This document shows, in pieces, positions 56,180-64,000 of a stretch of DNA of 64,000 bases (the first letter of the stretch is position 1; each line of letters opens with the position of its first letter). Source of the stretch: Aurantiochytrium sp. KH105. Its lineage: Eukaryota; Sar; Bigyra; Thraustochytrida; Thraustochytriidae. Position numbers and translations under genes: made by a program. The notes beneath the pieces were generated by a model, which was given only the letters and a program-made list of their open reading frames with translations, did not search any database and was not told the DNA's origin. The stretch is taken from NCBI GenBank assembly GCA_003116975.1, contig BGKB01000005.1, positions 563,880 to 627,879 of the forward strand, written 5' to 3'.

Positions 56180-57550
56180 ATGGCGGTACCCGTGCGCGCG
56201 CTCGCCGTAGCGGAGGCAGGCGTGGTGGCGATCTCTGCAGTCCTGGCGCACTGGCTTGGAGAGTTTGAAGAGTTTGAGGAGTTTCACGCGTCGAGCGAAG
56301 TGGATGACCTCGACGATGAAGAAGGAGACGCCGGCGACGACAGCGGAGACGGCGACAAGCACGAAAATGGTGCGACGACCCAGGGTAAGGATGGCCAGGA
56401 GCGAGAAGCAAAGGGCACCGAAGACACTCCTAGAAAGGGCCCCAGCTTGCGTGAGCAGCAGCGTGCAGAACGTCTCGAGTTGCGAAAGCAGGAATGCAAG
56501 CGGCTCGAAACAGAGATGACCGAAGCCGCCGCTGCCGATGCGCCTGCTGCGCGAAAGAAGCGCTTGGAGAAGGTCAAGGACGAAATAATCGGTAGTCGAA
56601 CGCTCACTCGTGAGGACCAGCGTGTCATGCTGCGAAAGCTCATGCTCATTTATCTCGAGAAAGACGAGCCCAAACTTCGCGGCTACAATCTTACAGATGT
56701 CCGCGCGCGTCATCCGTACCCGGCATGGATTCCAGAAATGGGTGGCTTTCCTCATTTACTTGGGGGAACTGTGATCCTGGCCGCACTTATTGCGCTCACG
56801 TGGGTCAGCTATTACAGGCCACGCAATCTTTTTGAGATTGCCGGGGTGCCGCCCTTCACGCTGCAAGATCCACGCTTTGGAAGCTTTATGTTAATCGCAA
56901 AGCGCCGAGGTGTCGATCCTGCCTTTGGTTTGAGTGATGTCGCTGAGAAGGAGCTCTTTGCAAAGCTTCGCGACGGAAATTTTCGTGAATCGTACGACAT
57001 GTTTGGCCAAGCTCAGGCGAATGTCTCGAGTCTTTGGGCGCTCTTGGGGCTCCTTTCAAGCGTATTTGGTTTCTATGCAGTGCACGTATGGGTTCTCATT
57101 CTTGCAAGTACGCTGAGTCGCCGCCTTCACGCTGGCCTTCGCTCCGGGCTGACTGCACTCGGTGTCCTCCTTTTTGTAGACGGCAGGGCTGTCATTGGAT
57201 ATGGAGCACCGGTGCATAGCTATGATTATGTCAACCAGGCCCCTGTCCTCTGCTGGCTTACCTCGTGGGAGAAAATGTGGGTCTTTCGCTGCGTACTCGT
57301 GCCACTCGTTGTCGCAAGCTGCCTCATGTACGCAAGTTTCACGTTTGAGGACATGGAGGAGCGCAGTCTTCAAAACATTTTGAACCTCTTGCTCGACTCT
57401 ACCGAAACGGAGCAGTACCTCTTTCGCGCTATCGAACATTGCCAGCAGCGACGCGAAAAGCGGGACGAGGTCCAGACGACGGTACAACAAGCGCGGGCCC
57501 AAGGCGCCAAGTCGCGATTTCCGAGCAAGTCCAGCAAGACCTCGGCCTGA
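56180..57550 (+). CDS. Unknown multi-pass membrane protein, 456 aa
   Basis: I do not recognise the family. A hydrophobic N-terminus (ALAVAEAGVVAISAVLAHWLG, about 8-28) could be a signal peptide or anchor. A highly acidic stretch with Glu-Phe repeats (EFEEFEEFHASSEVDDLDDEEG) and a charged coiled-coil-like helix (about 92-150, Glu/Arg/Lys-rich) follow. The C-terminal half has about five hydrophobic segments, including GGTVILAALIALTWVSYY (195-212), WALLGLLSSVFGFYAVHVWVL (about 287-307) and CVLVPLVVASCLMYASF (about 375-391), and a short basic tail. The acidic loop and coiled coil suggest an organelle or ER membrane protein with a partner-binding soluble segment; that is inference only. Confidence 0.75.
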   Translation: MAVPVRALAVAEAGVVAISAVLAHWLGEFEEFEEFHASSEVDDLDDEEGDAGDDSGDGDKHENGATTQGKDGQEREAKGTEDTPRKGPSLREQQRAERLELRKQECKRLETEMTEAAAADAPAARKKRLEKVKDEIIGSRTLTREDQRVMLRKLMLIYLEKDEPKLRGYNLTDVRARHPYPAWIPEMGGFPHLLGGTVILAALIALTWVSYYRPRNLFEIAGVPPFTLQDPRFGSFMLIAKRRGVDPAFGLSDVAEKELFAKLRDGNFRESYDMFGQAQANVSSLWALLGLLSSVFGFYAVHVWVLILASTLSRRLHAGLRSGLTALGVLLFVDGRAVIGYGAPVHSYDYVNQAPVLCWLTSWEKMWVFRCVLVPLVVASCLMYASFTFEDMEERSLQNILNLLLDSTETEQYLFRAIEHCQQRREKRDEVQTTVQQARAQGAKSRFPSKSSKTSA

Positions 57551-58304
57551 ACTTTATGGATTTTCTAAAAAGGCTTCTTTGTGTACGATAGGCCGCCCAC
57601 GCTGATGCAGGGGGCAACGCTCAACGTCACCTCATACTATCAAAAGCGACGAGAGAAAGAGTGAGGGGGGGGGGAGGGCGGACGACAAGCCAGTCTTGAC
57701 GTTGCCACCGAAGACCGGGAAGATGACTGCAGTCAGGAAAGGTCTCAGGGGAACTTTGTCTCCCTTTCTCTCTCCTGCCCGTGTCTGCATTGCCAGCATT
57801 TCCCCTTTGGCGCCCGTGGGAAGGCATACAGTGGGGGCATGCGCTCAAAATCCCTATTTTTCTAATGAAAGAAGAGGAAGAGAATAGGCTATTTGCAGCG
57901 CAAGAAAAAAAGAAGAAGAAAAGAGAAGAAGTCAGAAAAGAATAACATCTTTCTATCTTTGACGCGATTTATACACAACGCGGGACGCCTTTCTGTCGGG
58001 CGCACAAAATTTATGGACAAAAATTTTGAAGCCGTGCATCCTCGACTTTTGAACACTACTGTTCCTTTCCTCCCAGACGATGATGTTCTTGCTGTAGTTA
58101 ATATGATGATCAATCCAGCGCGACGAGAGAGGTGCTCGAAATGTGTGAAGAGACACGCGCTGATGCATGGAAGAATGCAGATAGAATAATAATTTGCCCC
58201 ATCTCGCCAATGAAAGCGATCCGGCAAAGTACCCTGCATAGTCTTATTGTACTCGCTCGTAACCACCCTTTTCCCTTTTTTTCTTTTTGCACGAGCGCGC
58301 CGGC
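57551..58304. other. Convergent 3' region before the SUMO protease
   Basis: Contains a G-run near 57664-57672 and an AAGAAGAAG-type A-rich block near 57902-57930. No gene is recognised. Confidence 0.45.
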
Positions 58305-60305
58305 TCATGCGCGTGCCTGGACTCCTGTTTTCTCCTTTCCCCAATCGAGAATATCGAGGAGAATCCTTCGGCGGAAAAAGGCCATGTCCCGGGCGCCGTA
58401 CTTGATGGGCAGATTGTAGCCAGCCGTGACGGCAAACATGCACGCAAAGACGCCGCAGTCAACGGTATTGGATTGCTGGGGCGCCGTCTTGGCAAGCTCC
58501 AATGACCAATCAGACAGACTAAGATCTTGTGCGTATGCCTCGGCGTACAAGTCACGCACCCAGCGTGCCAAAAACTTGAGGCCGCGAATACCAAATTGGG
58601 CCTGGAGAAGCGAGTCGTAGCAAACAATCCGCTTGCGCGCAAGGTCGATGACCGCCGTCCGCCAATGATTGCCCTCGTGAAGCGGCACGACGATGCGATC
58701 ATAGTCTGCGAGTTCGAACTTGATCCAGCGCCGGACATTCTCGTACGAGTACGTCAATCTCTCATTGGGGTCGTCCGTTCGTCGATTTGATAATTTGGTG
58801 AAAAAGTGCGTATTCAGAATTTTGGTGTCATCATCGCCTGCTCGTCTCCCGTACCAAAGCTGACGCTTGCGCCGGACACGTTCCTGGACCGTGGCAAGAA
58901 AAAAATTAATCACTTCGTCATTGAGCCATTCACCGTCTCGGAGGCACTGTAGATCACGACGCGTGATCTTCGTTGATCCCATGGCAGCAAGAACCCGATT
59001 CTGATCTTTGGAAGAAGAGAGCGCGGCATTAATGCGCTTGATGTCTGCCGGCGATATCCTCTCACCGCAGGGTCCCCTCAATGCCGACGATGGGTGGTGA
59101 AGAGGAAGCAACTGGGCGTGGCTCCAAGCCGCACGAGACATTGTTGCCTTACTTTTCTTTTGCGCCTTTTTGGCATTGCAAAGTCGACCCTTATCGTCAT
59201 CAGACTCAGCGTCACTACTCTCACAAAGATCAATAACAGGCGACTCTTGAGACAAGGAAGTCCCAAAGGATTCAAGATCACCGCGCTGCAGCTTTCCTCG
59301 CTTCGATGTAGCTTCAAGAGGTTTACTTGTCCGGGACGATGACGCAAGCAAAGGTTTGAGCGGAGTGGGGGCCTTCTTTCTCAAATTCTTGTGCGAAACA
59401 TTCGAAGTCCAGGATGTCTCTTTGCGGATTTGGTCACTGCTCCCCTCGGGAATTTTCCGGGAGCTGAGCACTCGGCCAAAGGCTTCGCCTCGAACCCGCG
59501 AAAAAGAGTTTCTCGAATAGTCTCGCGCGTGCAGAGGTTCTGAAACTCGAGCTTCCTTCTCTTGTTCCCTGAGCAAAGCAGTCTTCCGCTTTACCGCTGC
59601 TCGCCTACGTTTGTCTCTCTCCACGGGCGACTTGGCCAAAGCTGGTCGTCCTTCGCCTCGTGGAGGTGATGTGAAGCTACTCGCACTCGAAGTACTCCAG
59701 AGGCTATTACTTCGCGTGCCTCGACTGATTACTTGAGGTGGCGAAGAGATACCAAGATCTTTCGCAAGTGGAAACGGGTCCTGGGCCGCGGATTGCGACG
59801 ACGCAGCCTCTGCGACATGTCCGTTGGCAGATTGTGCAGACGCATTTTTCGAATTGACGAATCGGGGCTTTTTGTTCCTGTTCACCCCGTTTGGACTTCT
59901 GTACAAGTCATCGGAAGGAAGGCAAAGACTTGGTGTAGACGTCGTTGCGGCCCGTTTTTTGCCTCCAGCATGCGCACGCTTGTTGTCCTCTGCGTTCTGG
60001 ACGTCACTTAATGCGCGAGGCGCTTTGGTTGGCTCGACCTCCACCCCTGTGACGTCGCGTACTTTCTGGCCATCGCTCTCCTTGGTCGTTGTGTGCTGCT
60101 GCTGCTGCTGCTGTCTGATCTTCTTCTTGTTCTTCTTCTTGTTCTTCTTCTTTTTCTTCTTCTTCTTCTCCTCTCCGCTCGGGCCGAGGCCGTCGCTCGC
60201 CGTCGCGCGCTCCTTGGCCGCCGCGGCGCCGCCGGCCTGCCCCTCGCGCAGGCGCTCGCCGCGGCCCGCGCCCGTGTTCAGGCCCAGCGCGGACCAGAAC
60301 CACAT
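58305..60305 (-). CDS. Ulp1/SENP-family SUMO protease
   Basis: C48 cysteine protease that matures SUMO and removes it from targets; 666 aa from the ATG at 60305 (MWFWSALGLNTGAG). The catalytic domain fills the last 230 residues. RRDLQCLRDGEWLNDEVINFFL is the conserved entry. His547 is in PLHEGNHW, Asp564 in CYDS, the oxyanion Gln in TAPQQSN (about 610) and Cys617 in TVDCGVFAC. The N-terminal 430 residues are disordered and basic, with a Lys-run (KKKKKKKKNKKKNKKK), a Gln-run and a candidate SUMO-interacting motif (SPVIDLCESSDAESDDD), all fitting a nuclear enzyme. The frame continues upstream to 61397, but that part is antisense to the thioredoxin reductase gene and is not conserved. Confidence 0.94.
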   Translation of the reverse strand: MWFWSALGLNTGAGRGERLREGQAGGAAAAKERATASDGLGPSGEEKKKKKKKKNKKKNKKKIRQQQQQQHTTTKESDGQKVRDVTGVEVEPTKAPRALSDVQNAEDNKRAHAGGKKRAATTSTPSLCLPSDDLYRSPNGVNRNKKPRFVNSKNASAQSANGHVAEAASSQSAAQDPFPLAKDLGISSPPQVISRGTRSNSLWSTSSASSFTSPPRGEGRPALAKSPVERDKRRRAAVKRKTALLREQEKEARVSEPLHARDYSRNSFSRVRGEAFGRVLSSRKIPEGSSDQIRKETSWTSNVSHKNLRKKAPTPLKPLLASSSRTSKPLEATSKRGKLQRGDLESFGTSLSQESPVIDLCESSDAESDDDKGRLCNAKKAQKKSKATMSRAAWSHAQLLPLHHPSSALRGPCGERISPADIKRINAALSSSKDQNRVLAAMGSTKITRRDLQCLRDGEWLNDEVINFFLATVQERVRRKRQLWYGRRAGDDDTKILNTHFFTKLSNRRTDDPNERLTYSYENVRRWIKFELADYDRIVVPLHEGNHWRTAVIDLARKRIVCYDSLLQAQFGIRGLKFLARWVRDLYAEAYAQDLSLSDWSLELAKTAPQQSNTVDCGVFACMFAVTAGYNLPIKYGARDMAFFRRRILLDILDWGKEKTGVQARA

Positions 60306-60699
60306 GGCCGCGCCCCGCCGCGCGCCCCGCCCGCCGCGCCGCGCGGCCTCTCGCGCCGCGCCGCGCCCCGCCGCGCCGCGCCGCCTCTCGCGCTCTGCCG
60401 CGCGCTGCCGCGCCGCGCTGCCGCGCCGCGCTGCCGCGCGCAGATCGTCGATCGATCGCTCTCGCCGCCGTAACGTCCGGAACCTCGGCAACCCGGTTTG
60501 GCCGCGCTGCGCCTGCGACCCGCCCTGGAAGTCGAGCTTCGGTCGGCGCGAACAGTGGATACAGCCGCAGAAACATTTCTGCCGGCGGAAAAAGCGCCGG
60601 GAGGGAGGGGGAAAGGCGAGGGAGGAGAGCAGGGAGAACTCGGAGAGCGCCGCGCCGCCGCTGCAGACCGGCATCGAGCGCGGCGCGGGCGGCGCGAGG
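60306..60699. promoter_or_regulatory. Divergent promoter of SUMO protease and thioredoxin reductase
   Basis: 394 GC-rich bases between head-to-head starts. They contain CGCGCCGC-type repeats at 60305-60440 and no recognisable factor site. Confidence 0.5.
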
Positions 60700-62841
60700 A
60701 TGCCGCGCGTCAAGGTGTCCGTGGCGGGCGACACGAGCTGTAGGTGGGCGCGGGCGGCGGCGGCGGCGCGCGTGAGGCGCGGGCGGGAGCGAGATGGGAG
60801 GAGGGCGAGCAGGATGAGCGAGGATACGGCGACGTCCCTCGGCGGATGGCGCGATAAGCGACGGCGCGGGGAGGGGGGGATTTGGGGCGGGGGAAAGCGG
60901 GGGCGGCGGTGACGCGCAGGGATACGGACGCATTGGCTGACTGACTGACTGACCGAATGACGCACGAATGCATGCACGCACACAAATAAAATTGTTTGCG
61001 AGGCGCGTCTCTTCACGTGCACAATGCTAATTTTTTTTTTTTGTCCGCACACAGGCTCGTTCTTCCAGAGAGCTGCGAATGTAGCGGCCTCGCTCGAACT
61101 CCTCTTCCCTGACCAAGTGGAGACGGAAATCATTGAGCTGGAAAGCAGAAAGGCGTACAAGGCGTGGCTGCCCAAGGCGCTGGAAAAGCTCAAGGGCGGC
61201 GAGGACCACACGAGTTCGCCCATCGCATACGTGGACGATAGCGAATACATTGGCGGCTGCGATGATTTTCTCGAATATGCCCGCACACAATTCGGCGGAG
61301 GGGGCGCTGGTCCTCGAAATGGCCATGGAGTCGGCAACAGCGGGAGCAGGTCCAAGGTTGTGGCAAGCGCCAAGCTCGGCATCGACGCGGAGAGCAAGAG
61401 CGGCGAGTTTGATTACGACCTCGTCATCATTGGTGGGGGCTCGGGCGGCCTGGCCGCAAGCAAGGAAGCGTCGGAACTCGGCGCCAAGGTCGCTCTCTTG
61501 GACTTTGTCGTGCCATCTCCGCACGGCACAAAGTGGGGCCTCGGCGGTACTTGCGTCAATGTCGGGTGCATTCCGAAAAAGCTCTTTCATCACGCTGCTC
61601 TGACGGGAGAGTTCATGCAGGATGCCCCGGACTTTGGCTGGGACGTTCAGGTCGGCGCACACAACTGGGAAAAGCTCGTGGACAATGTTCGCAACTACAT
61701 CAAATCACTCAACTTTGGCTACAAGGTGCAGCTTCGTGAAAAGGGCGTAAAGTATCTGAACAAACTTGGTTCCCTGATTGACGCGCACACCGTCAAGACG
61801 GTTGACAAGAAGGGCAAGGAGGAGACCATTACTGCGCAGCGCATCATTATAGCAGTCGGCGGACGCCCGCGCCCCCTCGACTGCGAGGGTGGTGAGCTCG
61901 CCATCAGCTCGGACGACATGTTTTATCTCGACTCGGCGCCCGGCAAGACCCTGGTGGTGGGTGCCTCGTACGTGGCGCTCGAATGCGCCAGCTTTTTGAC
62001 TGGGTTTGGCTACGATACTTCTGTCATGGTTCGATCGATTTTGCTTCGCGGCTTTGATCAGCAAATGGCGGACAAAGTCGGCGAAGCCATGGAAAAGCTT
62101 GGCACCAAGTTTATTCGCGGAGCGGTGCCTCGCAAACTGGAAAAGACGGACGACGGCCGCATTCGTGTCCATTGGGACGAAGGCTCCGACGTCTTTGACA
62201 CTGTTCTGGCAGCCGTGGGCCGCCTTGCAGACACCTCCAAGCTTGGGCTGGAAAACGTCGGTCTGAAAACAAATCACGTTGGCAAAATCAAAGCGACGCA
62301 CTCGCAGACAGAAGTTCCATCCATTTTCGCCATTGGGGACTGCGTCGAGGGGATGCTGGAGCTCACTCCTGTAGCCATTGAGCTGGGTCGTAATCTCGCG
62401 CAGCGCATGTTTGTCGGGCGCGAGGACCCGGTGGACCTTCGCTTCATTCCAACGGCTGTCTTTGCTGGTCTCGAGTACGGCTGCGTCGGTCTCAGCGAAG
62501 ACGCGGCTCGTGAAGAGTATGGCGATGACGCCATTGAGGTCTACCATACGCACTTTACTCCGCTGCAGTGGACGGTCCCGCATCATCGCGAGTATAATGT
62601 GTGTTATACCAAGGTGGTGGTTCTCAAAGACGATGATGAGCGTGTTCTCGGCATGCATTTGCTATCGCCCGAAGCGGGCGAGGTCATCCAGGCGTACGGG
62701 ATCTCGCTCAAATACGGCATGACCTTTGAAGATCTACGCGAGCTTGTTGGTATCCATCCCACGATTGGCGAGGAGCTCTGTTTACTTACCGAGCCCAAGT
62801 CATCAGGAAAGGATGCCATCAAGTCTGGATGCTGAGGTTAA
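60700..62841 (+). CDS. Selenocysteine thioredoxin reductase with N-terminal thioredoxin-fold domain
   Basis: NADPH-dependent disulfide reductase of the large (animal-type) class; 608 aa. Exon 1 is 60700-60739, the intron 60740-61054 (GTAGGT donor, ACAG acceptor), exon 2 is 61055-62841. The end reads IKSGC, then TGA (62833-62835), GGT, TAA, which decodes as Gly-Cys-Sec-Gly-stop, the hallmark C-terminus of mammalian-type enzymes. Stopping at the TGA would remove the last redox centre. Visible: FAD loop GGGSGG (140-145), redox CVNVGC (180-185), NADPH-side VVGASYVALECA, AIGDC, and GIHPTIGEE with the active-site His. Residues 1-92 form a glutaredoxin/thioredoxin-like domain with CSFF at 14-17, a cis-Pro-like SSPIAY and YIGGCDDFLEYA, as in thioredoxin-glutathione reductases but closer to the N-terminal domain I know from MDH1B. 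The junction restores the Cys14 codon. Confidence 0.92.
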
Positions 62842-63587
62842 GCCCGTTGCAGCTTCGAGATGCCCATCCTTCTCTTGCCACCCACCTCCTTTTGGGGAGT
62901 GGTAGATAAAGAACGGGAGGGGCGTCTCAATACGTCGCTGCGACGGGGTTTCGTCGAGGCTGTGATATGAGCTCTCGGTTAGCTCACGTCAGATCCTCGT
63001 CTTTTCTTTTACATTGACTGCAGGCTGAAGATGCTGACCAGGCCGCGATCGAAGCGCGAAACATTTGCGAATATTCCTTTTCGGGCAGCGCTCATGCTGC
63101 TTGCTACCTGTGCTGGACTCGCTTTTCGCGCACGATGATGACGGACGTAGCAAAGAAACAGTCATCCCTACGGAGTAACGTAGGGCTTTGTTGCGTCTTG
63201 ACCCTCGAGCTGCCTGTGCTCACTCTTTTGCATATTGCTTTCTTTTATCATAATCAAATGAAAAAGTCCAAGTTCTTTTTGAAATTGATGACACAAATGA
63301 CACACAAACGAAAGTCCTTGCAAAGCAAAAAGCTGGTTTTCTTGTTTTTATGGGGGCGAGCCAGAGTCTCTTTCATCTTGTCAGCAAAGGCTCACTTTAA
63401 GTCTGCAAGCTACCTGCACAACTCCAGACAGTCCCACCCACCTTTCATTGTTTATTTCAAAAAAGGAAGCCGCTCGTCCTTTTGGCTCCAAAATGCATTC
63501 CTTTTTTTTCCAAGTTGAACCGTTTCCAAACATGACAGAATCGTTGAATTTACGTATACGTATTTGCAAAATGAAACACATTTTTTT
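62842..63587. other. 3' region of thioredoxin reductase (expected to hold a SECIS element)
   Basis: A selenoprotein mRNA needs a SECIS hairpin in the 3' UTR. Two weak candidates are visible. One is at 62955-62999: CGAGG pairs with CCTCG around GTGAT / AGAT, but there is no unpaired AA in the loop. The other is near 63133-63174: ATGA followed ten bases later by AAA, with CGTAG pairing with CTACG. Neither is convincing by eye. The rest is AT-rich with short frames only. Confidence 0.4.
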
Positions 63588-64000
63588 TTAAGCCCCCCGG
63601 GCAACGGAGGTCATCGCCTCCTCGACTGCAAGTGGTTCACCCAGCGATGAGCTCGCGTCAGCACCGGTAGCAGAAACCCGTTTGCTATCGTCGCTGAGCG
63701 GCTCGGCTCGAAGCTCACTCTCGACCCGGCGCGCTTCCTCTTGCGTCACGTTCTTGACATCTGTACTGATCTTGCTGGCTTCCGAAGCGTTTTCGGACTC
63801 CAACAAAGAGGTTACAGCGTTTTCTTCGCTCTCAGTCGTCAGGTTTCTTACATCGGATCCTGTCTCGTCAAGGCTGGACGAGACCATATTGTCCGTACTT
63901 GACGCTTTGGCATTGGCGCCTGACTCGTTGGTCGGACACGAAGACTTGGCCGCGTTGGTCTTATCGAGGATGTGGGCCTCTGTCTCAGCCTCTAGATCGA
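63588..64000 (-). CDS. C-terminal part of an unknown Ser/Glu/Thr-rich protein (runs off the right edge)
   Basis: The frame is open from the window edge to a TAA at 63588-63590, giving at least 136 residues. The first visible part is DLEAETEAHILDKTNAAKSS; the end is EPLAVEEAMTSVARGA. It is polar, rich in Ser, Glu, Ala and Thr, with no motif or membrane segment, and looks disordered. The internal ATG at 63887 is not a convincing start, since the frame continues upstream. Function cannot be assigned from this fragment. Confidence 0.6.
   Translation of the reverse strand, partial: DLEAETEAHILDKTNAAKSSCPTNESGANAKASSTDNMVSSSLDETGSDVRNLTTESEENAVTSLLESENASEASKISTDVKNVTQEEARRVESELRAEPLSDDSKRVSATGADASSSLGEPLAVEEAMTSVARGA

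Noticed and set aside
58305-61397. Minus-strand open frame of 1030 codons
   Set aside because: The part upstream of 60305 is antisense to thioredoxin reductase exons and the shared promoter; the Ulp1 protein starts at 60305.
62955-62999. SECIS element candidate
   Set aside because: It has CGAGG/CCTCG pairing and a GTGAT/AGAT quartet-like core, but helix 2 is too short and no unpaired AA is present. Not called; needs a covariance search.
63133-63180. Second SECIS candidate (ATGA, ten bases, AAA, CGTAG/CTACG stem)
   Set aside because: The 3' side reads GGAG, giving a poor quartet, and a competing perfect hairpin (CCCTAC / GTAGGG) overlaps it.

Overview
The window looks like nuclear DNA of a microbial eukaryote. 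It has spliceosomal introns (GTACGT, GTAAGT or GTAGGT donors with CAG or TAG acceptors), canonical histones H3 and H4, cytosolic ribosomal proteins eS4 and eL6, CK2, RIO2, a UBE3B/C-type HECT ligase, an Rpn13 proteasome receptor and a SUMO protease. Genes are dense and mostly intron-poor, GC-rich at third positions, with long GC-rich upstream regions. The mix (a selenocysteine thioredoxin reductase, a CRT-like transporter, a UPF0324 transporter with a targeting-like N-terminus, an LRR/kinase/TIR protein) suggests a heterotrophic protist. A thraustochytrid-like stramenopile is my best guess. This is inference; no rRNA or other lineage marker is present.

Layout. 0-4.2 kb: glyoxalase II and eS4. 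4.2-7.1 kb: gene-free, with three copies of a decayed repeat, one inverted. 7.1-13.7 kb: CK2 alpha, class III alcohol dehydrogenase (one-base frame break) and a UPF0324 transporter. 13.9-17.2 kb: tandem duplicated DUF606/YdcZ-type transporters. 17.4-27.5 kb: a hypothetical protein, a MATE transporter, L-asparaginase and a HECT ligase. 28-33 kb: divergent H4/H3, then cytidine deaminase and chorismate synthase, bracketed by an inverted repeat. 33.4-38.5 kb: thiolase, Rpn13 with two competing 3' exons, and a FAM133-like protein. 38.7-45 kb: CRT-like transporter, TFIIB-like zinc-ribbon protein and eL6. 47.4-53.2 kb: a 14-exon LRR/kinase/TIR gene. 53.9-62.8 kb: RIO2, an unknown membrane protein, a Ulp1 protease and a Sec-containing thioredoxin reductase fused to a thioredoxin-fold domain. 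The right edge holds the C-terminal end of an unknown protein.

This is not an operon; the links are architectural. Many neighbours are head-to-head and share an upstream region. Short promoter words recur: a telo-box before both ribosomal protein genes, TTGCGCC / CGCAAGTG words before several genes, and (TCTCG)n tracts before three. The strongest candidate for something undescribed is the LRR/kinase/TIR gene at 47388-53214. It combines NLR-like repeats, each in its own phase-2 exon, with a kinase-like domain, a TIR domain and a possible second TIR-like fold. The Rpn13 alternative terminal exons and the thioredoxin reductase fusion come next.
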